DNA of 64,000 bases from 66-474 sp051954935 (GTDB taxonomy: Bacteria > Pseudomonadota > Gammaproteobacteria > Xanthomonadales > Rhodanobacteraceae). Both the position numbers and the translations under genes were made by a program. Under the pieces are notes generated by a model. That model ran no database searches. It had not been told where the DNA came from and saw only the letters and a list, made by a program, of their open reading frames with translations. Location of the stretch: the NCBI GenBank assembly GCA_051954935.1, contig JBQCHG010000034.1:1-64000 (forward strand), given 5' to 3'. Below, piece after piece: positions 17,345 to 28,887 of this stretch (positions are counted from its first letter, which is position 1; the number at the start of each line of letters is the position of its first letter).

Positions 17345-17374
17345 ACTATAGCCGAGGCCGCGACGGCCACGCAA
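17345..17374 (-). promoter_or_regulatory. Candidate csrA promoter
   Basis: Minus-strand TTGCGT (17374-17369), 18-bp spacer and TATAGT (17350-17345), giving a leader of about 150 nt before csrA. The leader contains a GCGGG...CCCGC hairpin (17258-17274) and several GGA motifs. The -10 box is good and the -35 is weak. Confidence 0.5.
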
Positions 17375-17408
17375 CGAAACCCCGCGTTTTGCAATCCCAA
17401 CTAATGGC

Positions 17409-20048
<2,640 letters not shown>

Positions 20049-20130
20049 GGGACGAAAGCGCGGATACGAACCGCGCAAGATAGCAGAGATTTCCGCGCGC
20101 CGAAGCACGGCAGCGGCTCTGGAGCGTCGG

Positions 20131-20640
20131 TCAGTCCTCGATTTCGGCGTGGGTGACCGCCCTTGCCGTCGCCGCGGCGAATCCCCGCCGCAGCAGGAAC
20201 TGCGCGCGCTTGCCGCGCTCGGCATGATCGGTTGCAGGCTTGCTGCCGTACTTCTTGCGCAATTGCGCCAGCGCGAGCGTGTTCCAGTCCGCCTCGGCGG
20301 AAGCGATCAGCGCGTCAATGGCAGCCTGGTTCAACCCGTGCGAACGCAATTCGGCGCGAATGCGCGCGGGGCCGTAGCCATGTGCGATGCGCGCGCGCAG
20401 CAGCATTTCGCCGAAGCGCTCGTCGTCTTGATAATTCCGTTCGCCGAGGCGCTTGATCGCCTCGGCCGCTTCCACTTCGGCGTAACCACCGTGCTCCAGC
20501 CGCGCCCGCAGCTCACGTTGCGAATGCTCACGCCGCGCAAGCAGGGAAAGCCCGCGATCGTAGGCGGTGCGGTGGTTTCCCCCCGGTTTCCCCTTTGCGG
20601 AGGAACCGGCGCGGGAATCAGGCTTCCACTTCCTCGGCAT
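20131..20640 (-). CDS. recX: Regulatory protein RecX
   Basis: 169-aa helical-repeat protein that binds RecA filaments and limits their extension. The RecX three-helix repeats are visible (LLARREHSQRELRARLEHGGY; GERNYQDDERFGEMLLRARIAHGYGPARIRAEL). Its first 23 nt overlap the end of recA, the normal arrangement, so it is made at low level by read-through from recA. The N-terminal ~22 residues are basic and variable. Confidence 0.93.
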   Translation of the reverse strand: MPRKWKPDSRAGSSAKGKPGGNHRTAYDRGLSLLARREHSQRELRARLEHGGYAEVEAAEAIKRLGERNYQDDERFGEMLLRARIAHGYGPARIRAELRSHGLNQAAIDALIASAEADWNTLALAQLRKKYGSKPATDHAERGKRAQFLLRRGFAAATARAVTHAEIED

Positions 20641-21658
20641 CTTCAGTCACGGCCACGCCGCCGCCCTTGCCGGCAACCAGCAGCTTGGCGCGCAACGCCG
20701 CATCCAGCTCTTTTGCCGCGCTCGGATTGTCCTTGAGGTACTGGCGGGCGTTCTCCTTGCCCTGCCCGATGCGTTCGCCGCCGTAGCTGTACCAGGCACC
20801 GGATTTCTCGACCAAATTGTTGTTGACGCCCAGTTCGATCAGTTCGCCCTCGTAGGAAGTGCCCTCGCCATAGAGGATCTCGAACTCGGCCTGCCGGAAC
20901 GGCGGCGCGACCTTGTTCTTGACAACCTTGACGCGCGTCTCCGAACCGATCACTTCCTCGCCCTTCTTGACCGCGCCGATGCGGCGGATGTCAAGGCGTA
21001 CCGAAGCGTAGAACTTCAGCGCGTTGCCGCCGGTGGTGGTTTCCGGGTTGCCGAACATCACGCCGATCTTCATCCGGATCTGGTTGATGAAGATCACCAG
21101 CGTGTTGGAACGCTTGATGTTGGCGGTGAGCTTGCGCAGTGCCTGGCTCATCAGGCGCGCGTGCAAACCCACGTGCGAATCGCCCATCTCGCCTTCGATT
21201 TCGGCCTTGGGTGTCAGCGCGGCGACCGAGTCCACCACCACCACGTCCACGGCATTGGAGCGCACCAGCATGTCGGCGATTTCCAGCGCCTGCTCGCCGG
21301 TGTCGGGCTGCGAAACCAGCAGATCGTCAACGTTGACGCCCAGCTTCTCCGCGTAGCTCGGATCGAGCGCGTGCTCGGCGTCCACGAACGCGGCGGTGCC
21401 GCCGTTGCGCTGGCAATTGGCGATCACCTGCAGGGTGAGCGTGGTTTTGCCGGAGGATTCCGGACCGTAGATTTCGATGACGCGGCCACGCGGCAGGCCG
21501 CCGACACCCAGCGCCACGTCCAGCCCGAGCGAGCCGGTGGAAACGACATCGATCGCCTCGTTGGTGCGGTCGCCCATGCGCATCACCGCGCCCTTGCCGA
21601 ACTGCTTCTCGATCTGGCCCAGCGCGGAAGCGAGCGCGCGGCGCTTGTTGTCGTCCAT
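20618..21658 (-). CDS. recA: Recombinase RecA
   Basis: 346-aa ATP-dependent strand-exchange protein and LexA co-protease. Walker A GPESSGKTT (near residue 66), the L2 loop and GGNALKFYASVRLDIRR are present, with the acidic C-terminal tail EDAEEVEA. ATG with GAGGAA upstream. A -10-like AATAAT lies at 21747-21752 on the minus strand. No perfect LexA box was found. Confidence 0.98.
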   Translation of the reverse strand: MDDNKRRALASALGQIEKQFGKGAVMRMGDRTNEAIDVVSTGSLGLDVALGVGGLPRGRVIEIYGPESSGKTTLTLQVIANCQRNGGTAAFVDAEHALDPSYAEKLGVNVDDLLVSQPDTGEQALEIADMLVRSNAVDVVVVDSVAALTPKAEIEGEMGDSHVGLHARLMSQALRKLTANIKRSNTLVIFINQIRMKIGVMFGNPETTTGGNALKFYASVRLDIRRIGAVKKGEEVIGSETRVKVVKNKVAPPFRQAEFEILYGEGTSYEGELIELGVNNNLVEKSGAWYSYGGERIGQGKENARQYLKDNPSAAKELDAALRAKLLVAGKGGGVAVTEDAEEVEA

Positions 21659-21710
21659 TGCGGATTCCTCGGATGCCTGTACTGACGTGAAGTGTTTGGT
21701 AACGCGATCT

Positions 21711-21727
21711 CATCGTCTGCGACGATG
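21711..21727. promoter_or_regulatory. Perfect palindrome in the recA 5' region
   Basis: CATCGTC-TGC-GACGATG, 7-bp arms around a 3-nt centre, about 53-69 nt upstream of the recA ATG and just downstream of the AATAAT box. It could be a hairpin in the recA leader or a binding site. It does not match the usual LexA consensus. Confidence 0.35.
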
Positions 21728-21789
21728 GATGCGGAAACTCCCGGGCATTATTCCACAGCGCGACGATCGCGGAAGCGGACTGTGCCGCA

Positions 21790-22290
21790 TCATGCTGTCA
21801 GGATTTTCCTAGCCCTTTCCCTTCGCCGCATACGCCAGCTATCAATCGACAAGGCGCCTGCGCCGGTGCCGAGTGCGAGCAGGACCAGGCCGCCGATGTA
21901 AAGGAGATCGGTTTCCATGCCCGGCGGCCCGAACTCGGGACCGGTCACAGGGCTCAATCCGATGGTGTTGATGGAACTGAATCCGTATTGCAGATGGACC
22001 GTGAGCATTGCGACCAACAGCACGATGATCATGGGAATGCTGACGAGTGCGACAAAGGCGCCGACGAACATCGCAAAGCCGGTGACGAGCTCGGTCAGGG
22101 TGGTGAGCCAGGCCATGAAGTGCGGGAACGGAACACCGATCCATGTCAGCACGCCGGCGAATTTGTCCGGACCGCGGCTCAATTTGGCCCAACCATGGGC
22201 CATGAACCCGAATCCGATGACCAGGCGCAGCAGCAGCGACGCCCAGTCCTGCACAAGGACTCGTTCCGAACGAAGCGACTTGATGAACAT
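21790..22290 (-). CDS. DoxX family membrane protein
   Basis: 166-aa protein with four hydrophobic segments and the DoxX signature LLLRLVIGFGFMAHGWAKL near the N-terminus, followed by GVPFPHFMAWLTTLTELVTG. DoxX-like proteins are small inner-membrane components linked in some cases to redox or thiosulfate metabolism; most have no assigned role. The C-terminus is basic (RMRRRERARK). Single-gene unit between recA and pncC, same strand as both. Confidence 0.82.
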   Translation of the reverse strand: MFIKSLRSERVLVQDWASLLLRLVIGFGFMAHGWAKLSRGPDKFAGVLTWIGVPFPHFMAWLTTLTELVTGFAMFVGAFVALVSIPMIIVLLVAMLTVHLQYGFSSINTIGLSPVTGPEFGPPGMETDLLYIGGLVLLALGTGAGALSIDSWRMRRRERARKILTA

Positions 22291-22383
22291 TCTTGAACTC
22301 GATGAGGGCCGGGAGACAGGCTTCCCGTCAAAGGACCCAACCTGCGGAAATTTCCTTTCACGCGCTCAACCGCAAGCGATGCA

Positions 22384-22890
22384 CTACGTGGTCAGGATTT
22401 TCCGGATGCCCTCCAGCGCGCGTGCAACGGTCTGGCGGCGCACCGCTTCGCGATCGCCATCGAACCGGAACACTTCCGCATTCGCGTAACCACCGCGGCG
22501 TTTCCAGGCGACCCACACCGTGCCGACCGGCTTGTCAGGCGTACCACCCGAAGGGCCGGCGATGCCGGTCACGGCCACCGCGATCGTCGCGCCGAAACGC
22601 GCCAGCGCGCCGGATACCATTTCGATCGCCGCTTCCTCGCTGACCGCGCCGTGTTGCTCCAGCGTGTGCGGATTGACGCCGAGCAAAGCCTCCTTGGCTT
22701 CGTAGCTGTACGCCACCACGCCGCACTCGAACCAGGCCGAACTGCCTGGAAGATCGGTGAGCACCTTGGCGATCCAGCCTCCGGTGCAGGATTCCGCGCA
22801 GGCCAGCATCTCGCGGCGCTGCGTCAGCGCCTCCGCAAGCGCCCGCGCCAGCTCGTGCAGGTTTTCGTCGGAAGGAATGGTGTCGTGCAT
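22384..22890 (-). CDS. pncC: Nicotinamide-nucleotide amidase (CinA C-terminal domain)
   Basis: 168-aa stand-alone PncC that deamidates NMN to nicotinate mononucleotide, recycling pyridine nucleotides. The active-site segment AESCTGG (residues 32-38) and the GIAGPSGGTPDKPVGTVW motif near residue 112 are intact. It lacks the N-terminal molybdopterin-like domain of full CinA, as in most gammaproteobacteria. Divergent from mutS, with a 124-bp shared upstream region. Confidence 0.93.
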   Translation of the reverse strand: MHDTIPSDENLHELARALAEALTQRREMLACAESCTGGWIAKVLTDLPGSSAWFECGVVAYSYEAKEALLGVNPHTLEQHGAVSEEAAIEMVSGALARFGATIAVAVTGIAGPSGGTPDKPVGTVWVAWKRRGGYANAEVFRFDGDREAVRRQTVARALEGIRKILTT

Positions 22891-23014
22891 GCGCTGTCAG
22901 CCGGACCAAACCGGTCTTTTACTCCGCCCGCGCGCGCGCGCCAAGCACTGCATCCGAGGGTGGGCAGTCCGCGCGTGCCGTGCGAAACTCGCGCCTTCGC
23001 ATTCCGCCGCCGCC

Positions 23015-25612
23015 ATGAATCGCGACGATCTCGCCCAGCACACGCCGTTGATGCGCCAGTACTTCGCCGCGAAGGCGGAGTACCCGGACACGCTGGTGTT
23101 CTTCCGGATGGGCGATTTCTACGAATTGTTCTACGAGGACGCGCGCAAGGCCGCGCGACTGCTGGACATCACGCTGACCCAGCGCGGGCAATCGGCCGGC
23201 GCGCCGATCCCGATGGCCGGCGTGCCCTATCACGCGGTCGAAGGTTACCTTGCCAAGCTGGTGCGGCTGGGCGAGTCGGTGGCGATCTGCGAGCAGCTCG
23301 GCGATCCGGCGGCCGCCAAAGGTTTGGTCGAGCGCAAGGTCGTGCGGGTAGTCACGCCCGGTACGGTGACCGATGAGGCGCTGCTTCCCGAACGCCGCGA
23401 CAACCTGCTGCTTGCGATCGCCGCTTCCAAGTCCGGTTTCGGATTGGCCTGGGTGGACCTCGCCGGCGGGCGCTTCCTGCTGAGCGAAGTCGGCGACGCG
23501 GAGGCGCTCTCCGCGGAACTGGCGCGCCTGGCGCCCGCGGAAACGCTGATTTCCGAAGACGTGGCGTGGCCTGCCGCGGTCGCCTCGTTGAACGGCTTGC
23601 GCAAGCGCCCGCCCTGGCATTTCGACCCCGACAGCGCGCGACGCGAACTGACGAAGCATTTCGGCACACGCGACCTTTCCGGCTTCGGCGCGGAGCACCT
23701 GCACACGGCGATCGGCGCGGCCGGTTGCCTGCTCGCATATCTGCAGGAAACACAGAAATCCGCATTGCCACACCTGTCCGGTCTGGCGGTCGAACAGGCC
23801 GACGAAACCATTGCGATGGACGCAGCCACACGCCGCAACCTGGAACTGGACACGCATGCCAGCGGCGATCCACGTTTCACGCTCCTCGGCGTGCTGGACA
23901 ACACGATCACGCCGATGGGCGCGCGCGCACTGCGCCGCTGGCTGCACCGCCCGCTGCTCGATCGGATCGTGCTGCGGGCGCGCCAGCAGGCTATCACCGC
24001 GCTCATCGAAAGCCGCGCCTTCGAAACATTGCGCGAACAATTGCGTGCCATCGGCGACCTGGAACGCATCCTGGCGCGCGTGGCGCTGCGCAGCGCGCGC
24101 CCGCGCGATCTGGCCACCTTGCGCGACGGGTTGCTTGCAGCGCCGGCGCTGCGGGAAAAAATCGCGAAACTCGACAGTCCCCTGCTGCACGATCTGGTGA
24201 ACCGCATCGGCGAACATGCCGGGATCTCGCAAATGTTGAGCGCGGCCATCATCGAGCGCCCGCCGTTGCTTTTGCGCGACGGCGGTGCCATCGCGGATGG
24301 CTACGACGCCCAACTGGACGAGCTGCGCCAGCTCGCAACCAATGCGGATCAATTCCTGGTCGAGCTGGAAGCCCGCGAGCGCGCGGCGACCGGCATCCAG
24401 ACGCTGAAGGTCGGCTACAACCGCGTGCACGGCTATTACATCGAGTTCGGTCGCGCGCAGGCCGACAAGGCGCCCACGCACTACACGCGCCGGCAGACCA
24501 CCAAGAACGCCGAGCGCTACATCACCGAGGAACTGAAGGCGTTCGAGGACAAGGTGCTTTCGGCGAAGGAGCGTTCGCTGATGCGCGAGCGCGCACTCTA
24601 CGAAGGCGTGCTGGATGCGTTGACCGAGCGCCTGCAGCCTCTGAAAGAGGCCGCAAATGCCATCGCCGAACTGGATGTGCTCGCCGACCTTGCCGAACGC
24701 GCGGAAACGCTGGACTGGTCGCGCCCACAACTGACGGACGAACCCGGCATTGCGATCGAACGCGGCCGCCATCCGGTGGTGGAGCAGGTGCGCGAGGAGC
24801 CGTTCGAACCGAATGACCTGATGCTGGACGATTCACGCCGGATGCTGGTGATCACCGGCCCCAACATGGGTGGCAAGAGCACCTACATGCGCCAGTGCGC
24901 GTTGATCGCGCTGCTGGCGCACATCGGCAGTTTCGTGCCCGCCGCGGACGCGCGGATCGGCCCGGTGGACCGCATCTTCACCCGCATCGGCGCGGGCGAC
25001 GATCTCGCACGCGGGCAATCCACGTTCATGGTCGAGATGAGCGAGACCGCCAACATCCTGCACAACGCCACCCCGCAGTCGCTGGTGCTGATGGATGAGG
25101 TCGGCCGCGGCACCTCCACCTACGACGGCCTGTCGCTGGCGCGGGCGGCGGCGGTGCACCTCGCGACGGCCAACCGCGCGTTCACCCTGTTCGCCACGCA
25201 TTATTTCGAGCTGACGGAACTCGCCGCTCAGTTCGAACACATCGCCAACGTGCACCTGGATGCCGTGGAGTACGGCGAGCAACTCGTCTTCATGCATGCG
25301 GTCAAGGAAGGCCCGGCCAACCGCAGTTTCGGCCTGCAGGTCGCCGCGCTGGCGGGCCTGCCCAAGAGCGTGATTGCGGAAGCGCGGCGCACGCTGGCGG
25401 AGCTGGAGAGTGGCGGGCACCTGCAATCGGCGGACACCGCTCCGCGAACGGGCGGTGGCGAGCCCAAACCGCAAGCCGACCTGTTCGCCCGGCGCGAACC
25501 CTCGGCTATCGAACGCGCGCTGGCGGAAATGGAACCCGATGCACTGACACCCCGCGAAGCTCTGGAATCCTTGTACCAGCTGAAGCTGCTTTCGCGCGGC
25601 ACACGGGACTGA
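23015..25612 (+). CDS. mutS: DNA mismatch repair protein MutS
   Basis: 865-aa mismatch-recognition ATPase. The N-terminal mismatch-binding motif is GDFYELFY (near residue 35), and the ABC-type ATPase has Walker A GPNMGGKST near residue 615, Walker B LMDEVGRGTSTYDG and the switch FATHYFELTEL. The ATG at 23015 matches the family N-terminus (HTPLMRQYF); the longer reading frame is not supported. The stop lies 3 nt before the next gene. Confidence 0.98.
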   Translation: MNRDDLAQHTPLMRQYFAAKAEYPDTLVFFRMGDFYELFYEDARKAARLLDITLTQRGQSAGAPIPMAGVPYHAVEGYLAKLVRLGESVAICEQLGDPAAAKGLVERKVVRVVTPGTVTDEALLPERRDNLLLAIAASKSGFGLAWVDLAGGRFLLSEVGDAEALSAELARLAPAETLISEDVAWPAAVASLNGLRKRPPWHFDPDSARRELTKHFGTRDLSGFGAEHLHTAIGAAGCLLAYLQETQKSALPHLSGLAVEQADETIAMDAATRRNLELDTHASGDPRFTLLGVLDNTITPMGARALRRWLHRPLLDRIVLRARQQAITALIESRAFETLREQLRAIGDLERILARVALRSARPRDLATLRDGLLAAPALREKIAKLDSPLLHDLVNRIGEHAGISQMLSAAIIERPPLLLRDGGAIADGYDAQLDELRQLATNADQFLVELEARERAATGIQTLKVGYNRVHGYYIEFGRAQADKAPTHYTRRQTTKNAERYITEELKAFEDKVLSAKERSLMRERALYEGVLDALTERLQPLKEAANAIAELDVLADLAERAETLDWSRPQLTDEPGIAIERGRHPVVEQVREEPFEPNDLMLDDSRRMLVITGPNMGGKSTYMRQCALIALLAHIGSFVPAADARIGPVDRIFTRIGAGDDLARGQSTFMVEMSETANILHNATPQSLVLMDEVGRGTSTYDGLSLARAAAVHLATANRAFTLFATHYFELTELAAQFEHIANVHLDAVEYGEQLVFMHAVKEGPANRSFGLQVAALAGLPKSVIAEARRTLAELESGGHLQSADTAPRTGGGEPKPQADLFARREPSAIERALAEMEPDALTPREALESLYQLKLLSRGTRD

Positions 25613-25615
25613 GCC

Positions 25616-26737
25616 GTGAAGCTCTGGCTGGAGAGATTCATGGTGCCCGTGGAGCTGTGGGGGCTATGGATCTTTGCGCGCGTCCATGGCGAAAACCTGC
25701 TCTACAGGCTCGCGCGTGCCAGACGCAGGTGGGGCCATTCTTCCGGCGGGATGGATCCGCTGCAGGCAGCGGTCGATTCCCACTGGAAGATCGAAGCGCC
25801 GCACGGCGCGCTCGCTGTCGCCGTGGTCACGCCGGCTGCCGACCGGCAGTTCTATGCGGGCCGGGTGCACGGCCGCAAGTCATCGGCGCCGGACGCCACC
25901 ACCCGGTTCGAAATCGGCTCGATCACGAAGACCTTTACTGCCGCCCTGCTACACGCGATGGAATGCGATGGCATGGTGCACGCCGACACGCCGCTCAATG
26001 ACCTTCTCGAACCTTACGCGCGGCTTGGCGCGCAGAGTCCGCGCTCGGTAACGCTCGCGGATCTCGCGGTCCATCGCTCCGGTTTGCCACGCGTGCCGCG
26101 CTCGCTGACCGCTCCCGCCCAGCTGCTGCTGGCGCCAAGCCAGCCTTATGCGTTTGTTCGCCTCGGGACCTTGCGGCGCTGGCTGCGCGGGCGTCGCGTG
26201 CGCAACGTCGGCGTCCGCCATCGCTATTCCAATCTGGGCTTCGGGGTACTGGGCCTCGCGCTGGCTAAGCGGGCAATGCTCGATTACGAACAGGCACTGC
26301 GCCGATTCGTGCTCGGGCCGCTGGGATTGTTCGAAACCGGCACCGACATGGCCGCGTTGGCTCAACCGCACCATCCTCTTGGCTGGCCCACGCCGGCATG
26401 GCGCATGGGCCCGCTGGCGCCAGCAGGCGGGTTGCGCAGTTCGCTGGCCGACATGACGCGCTGGCTGAAGGCGAACATGACACTGCGGTCGTCGCTCGGC
26501 GCGGCGCTCCACGAGCCGCGCACCATCGGCGACAGAGGCAATCGTGTCGCCCTCGCCTGGCAGGTGGCTGGCGAAGGCAATGCGCGGGTGGTTTGGCACA
26601 ACGGGAGCACCGGCGGCTCGTCGAGCTTCATCGCTTTTATTCCCGGCCGCGGCATCGGCGTGGTGGTGCTTTCGGCGCAGGCAGTCAGCGTGGACCGACT
26701 GGGAATGCACCTGTTGCGGATGGCCGCGAATGCTTGA
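25616..26737 (+). CDS. Serine hydrolase of the beta-lactamase/DD-peptidase (class C-like) family
   Basis: 373-aa penicillin-binding-fold hydrolase. The three active-site elements are SITK (Ser102, Lys105), YSN (about 204-206) and HNG (about 328-330). No clear signal peptide: the N-terminus (MKLWLERFMVPVELWGLWIF) looks like an amphipathic or membrane-associated helix. The His-x-Gly third motif is usual for esterase/peptidase members (EstB, D-aminopeptidase-like) and not for classic AmpC, so antibiotic resistance should not be assumed. GTG start 3 nt after mutS suggests co-transcription. Confidence 0.78.
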   Translation: MKLWLERFMVPVELWGLWIFARVHGENLLYRLARARRRWGHSSGGMDPLQAAVDSHWKIEAPHGALAVAVVTPAADRQFYAGRVHGRKSSAPDATTRFEIGSITKTFTAALLHAMECDGMVHADTPLNDLLEPYARLGAQSPRSVTLADLAVHRSGLPRVPRSLTAPAQLLLAPSQPYAFVRLGTLRRWLRGRRVRNVGVRHRYSNLGFGVLGLALAKRAMLDYEQALRRFVLGPLGLFETGTDMAALAQPHHPLGWPTPAWRMGPLAPAGGLRSSLADMTRWLKANMTLRSSLGAALHEPRTIGDRGNRVALAWQVAGEGNARVVWHNGSTGGSSSFIAFIPGRGIGVVVLSAQAVSVDRLGMHLLRMAANA

Positions 26738-26753
26738 TCGCGGGCGGCGGCAA

Positions 26754-27152
26754 TCAGGAGGCCTCGATGTCCCCCAGCGCGCGGATCAACCGCCGCGCAC
26801 GCTTGTCGGGTTTGCCCGAAGGCGGCTGATAGCCGGCGCGTTCGACGCGACGCTGTTCGCGTGCGGCTTCGCGTGCCGCGCGCGAAGCCTCCGATTCAAG
26901 ATAAAGCACCTGCGCGGCTGCCACCGAACCCCGCTTGCCGCTCAGACCCAGCACTTCGACCTCGAAGGATTCCTCTCCGCGGCGGACGCGCAGCCGGTCG
27001 CCTGCGTGCAGCGGCCGCGAGGGTTTGCATGCCGCGCCATTGACCTCGACCTGCCCGTGCTCGATCGCCTGCTTCGCGAGCGAGCGGGTCTTGAAGAATC
27101 GCGCCGCCCATAACCAGGAGTCGGCACGCACACCTGCCTGTTCCGCCGTCAC
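26754..27152 (-). CDS. hslR: S4-domain RNA-binding protein, Hsp15 family
   Basis: 132-aa protein with an S4 RNA-binding domain (RADSWLWAARFFKTRSLAKQ through VNGAACKPSRPLHAGDRLRV) and a basic C-terminal helix rich in Arg/Ala/Glu. Hsp15 binds stalled 50S subunits carrying peptidyl-tRNA and helps recycle them after heat stress. The GTG start at 27152 overlaps the response-regulator stop (GTGA) and gives the family length; the longer frame upstream is the other gene's shadow. Confidence 0.9.
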   Translation of the reverse strand: MTAEQAGVRADSWLWAARFFKTRSLAKQAIEHGQVEVNGAACKPSRPLHAGDRLRVRRGEESFEVEVLGLSGKRGSVAAAQVLYLESEASRAAREAAREQRRVERAGYQPPSGKPDKRARRLIRALGDIEAS

Positions 27153-27781
27153 ACCTTGTCCGGATCCGTAGAGACGTCCAGCCGGATTTCCTGCACGGTA
27201 ACTTCGCCGATCTGCGCATCCGGCATGGCCACGTCCGGGATGGCATCCCATTCTTCCGCGCTGATATCGGCGGGAACCACCGGCCCGCTCTCCGGCGGCC
27301 GTTCGGGCAGGCGACCGGCACGCACCAGCGCGCGGATGCGCTCGAACACCTCGGCACGCCCGAACGGCTTCTTCAAGAAATCGTCTGCACCGAAACGTTG
27401 TACATAGAACTGCTCGGTGGCCTGCAAATTGCCGCTGATCATCACGATCGGCATGGCCTTGGTATGCGGATCGCGGCGCAGCGTGCGCAACACCTCGAAG
27501 CCGCTCATGCCCGGCAAAACGATATCCAGGAAGATCAGGTCGGGTAGCTCATTGCGGGCAATCGTGATTGCAGTCTCGCCGTCGGGCGCCTTCAGCACGG
27601 TGTAGCCGTCCTGGCCCAGCATCTTGCCCAGGACCGCGCGGATCGTCGGCGAATCGTCCACCACAAGCACCTGCGAACCGAGCGGCGCGCGCACGCGCGA
27701 GCCTTGCCGCCGCTCGACCGGCCCGGTTTCCGCCTGCGGTTTGGGGGAGCTGACGAAGCGCTTGAGGAAATCGAAAGCCAT
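27149..27781 (-). CDS. Single-receiver response regulator (PilG/PilH-like)
   Basis: 210-aa protein. A CheY-like receiver spans about residues 36-155 with the acidic pair Asp42/Asp43, phosphoacceptor Asp86 (FLDIVLPG), Ser116 and Lys138 (FLKKPFG). No DNA-binding output domain follows, only a ~55-residue acidic/Pro-rich tail. The first 35 residues form a basic leader. Such stand-alone receivers often serve twitching or chemosensory arrays, but no kinase is encoded nearby. Coupled to hslR downstream. Confidence 0.82.
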   Translation of the reverse strand: MAFDFLKRFVSSPKPQAETGPVERRQGSRVRAPLGSQVLVVDDSPTIRAVLGKMLGQDGYTVLKAPDGETAITIARNELPDLIFLDIVLPGMSGFEVLRTLRRDPHTKAMPIVMISGNLQATEQFYVQRFGADDFLKKPFGRAEVFERIRALVRAGRLPERPPESGPVVPADISAEEWDAIPDVAMPDAQIGEVTVQEIRLDVSTDPDKV

Positions 27782-27852
27782 GGCCCGTCCCCTCGTTGGT
27801 CGGGCCATAGTGTCAGCGGAACCGGGGCGGCGCGCAATTGCCGGTCCAGAGT

Positions 27853-28743
27853 TCAGGCCGGCATGTTCCTGAGTGCGGCTATCCGCTCCTCGATCGGCGG
27901 GTGGCTCATCCAGAGGCGACCGAAGCCGCGCGACACGGAGTCGGAAATCCCGAACGCGGACATCGCCTGCGGCAAGGTGCTGGCGCCGCGCTGCATCTGC
28001 AGGCGCTGCAGTGCAGCGATCATGCGTTCGCGACCGGCGAGCCTCGCGCCGCCGGCATCGGCTCGGAATTCGCGCCAGCGCGAAAACGCCATCACGATCA
28101 GCGAGGCGATGAGGCCGAACACCAACTGCAGGATCATCACCACGGCGAAATAGCCGATGCCGCCACCGCTGCGTTCGTTGTTGCCGGCGATCGCACCGTC
28201 CACGATCCGGCCGACCACGCGCGCCAGGAAGATCACGAAAGTGTTGAGCACGCCTTGCAGCAACGTCATCGTGACCATGTCGCCGTTGGCCACGTGGGTG
28301 ATCTCGTGGCCGAGCACCGCGTCCACCTCGTCGCGGCCCATGCCGCGCAGCAGACCGGTGCTGACCGCGACCAGCGCGTGATTGCGGCTGGCGCCGGTGG
28401 CGAAGGCGTTCATCTCCGGACCATCGTAAATCGCGATCTCCGGCATGCCGATGCCGGCTTTCTCCGCATGATGGCGCACGGTGTCGAACAGCCAGCGCTC
28501 GTCCGCATCGCGCGGCTGCACGATCACGTGCGCGCCGGTCGTCCACTTTGCGATCGACTTCGACATCGCCAGCGAAATGAACGCGCCGCCGAAGCCGAAT
28601 ACCGCCGCATAGCCGAGCAGCAGCCACAGCCCGCCCGCGCCCTGCACCGCCGCTAGGCGATCCAGACCGAGGAAGTGCACGATGATGCCGAGCAGCAAGA
28701 CGACGCCGAGGTTGGTGCCGACGAACAACAGGATTCTGCGCAT
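27853..28743 (-). CDS. htpX: Membrane metalloprotease HtpX
   Basis: 296-aa zinc protease of the inner membrane that degrades misfolded membrane proteins together with FtsH. Zinc motif HEITH at residues 146-150, two N-terminal membrane segments, two more at about 155-215, and the second ligand region FRADAGGARL near residue 235. C-terminal HPPIEERIAAL is typical. Divergent from nnrS. Confidence 0.96.
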   Translation of the reverse strand: MRRILLFVGTNLGVVLLLGIIVHFLGLDRLAAVQGAGGLWLLLGYAAVFGFGGAFISLAMSKSIAKWTTGAHVIVQPRDADERWLFDTVRHHAEKAGIGMPEIAIYDGPEMNAFATGASRNHALVAVSTGLLRGMGRDEVDAVLGHEITHVANGDMVTMTLLQGVLNTFVIFLARVVGRIVDGAIAGNNERSGGGIGYFAVVMILQLVFGLIASLIVMAFSRWREFRADAGGARLAGRERMIAALQRLQMQRGASTLPQAMSAFGISDSVSRGFGRLWMSHPPIEERIAALRNMPA

Positions 28744-28819
28744 GATGCTTCTCTTGCGGTTGCAATCAGTCGCTACTTAGATCGTGGCGGAAGCCGAATG
28801 GTTCAAGTCGACGCCCGTC

Positions 28820-28833
28820 TTGATCGCGATCAA
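28820..28833. promoter_or_regulatory. Perfect FNR/Dnr-type box upstream of nnrS
   Basis: TTGATCGCGATCAA matches the FNR/DNR consensus TTGAT-N4-ATCAA without mismatch. It is centred 61 bp upstream of the nnrS ATG, so placing it at -41.5 gives a leader of about 20 nt. The second gene of the unit encodes a Dnr-like regulator that could bind it. Confidence 0.75.
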
Positions 28834-28887
28834 GGCGGGCGCCCTGCTCCCGCGTCAATCTCCGATCTCAGGCCGAGTCGTGTCCCC

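Noticed and set aside
17179..17400. 73-codon minus-strand frame upstream of csrA
   Set aside because: No ribosome-binding site or conserved feature; it overlaps the csrA promoter, leader and hairpin, so it is best read as 5' untranslated DNA.
21676..21691. CTT-N10-CAG as a LexA operator for recA
   Set aside because: One half-site is imperfect, and it lies well downstream of the only visible -10 box, so repression from this place is doubtful.
25616..26737. Beta-lactamase resistance gene
   Set aside because: It has the serine beta-lactamase fold motifs, but the third motif is His-Asn-Gly and there is no clear signal peptide; esterase or peptidase activity is as likely, so no resistance claim is made.
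28820..28833. FNR box as a fourth copy of the 31-bp repeat
   Set aside because: It shares GCGATC/GATCGC letters, but the spacing and the flanking TTGAYTCTC and AAAA blocks are absent; it is a standard TTGAT-N4-ATCAA site.
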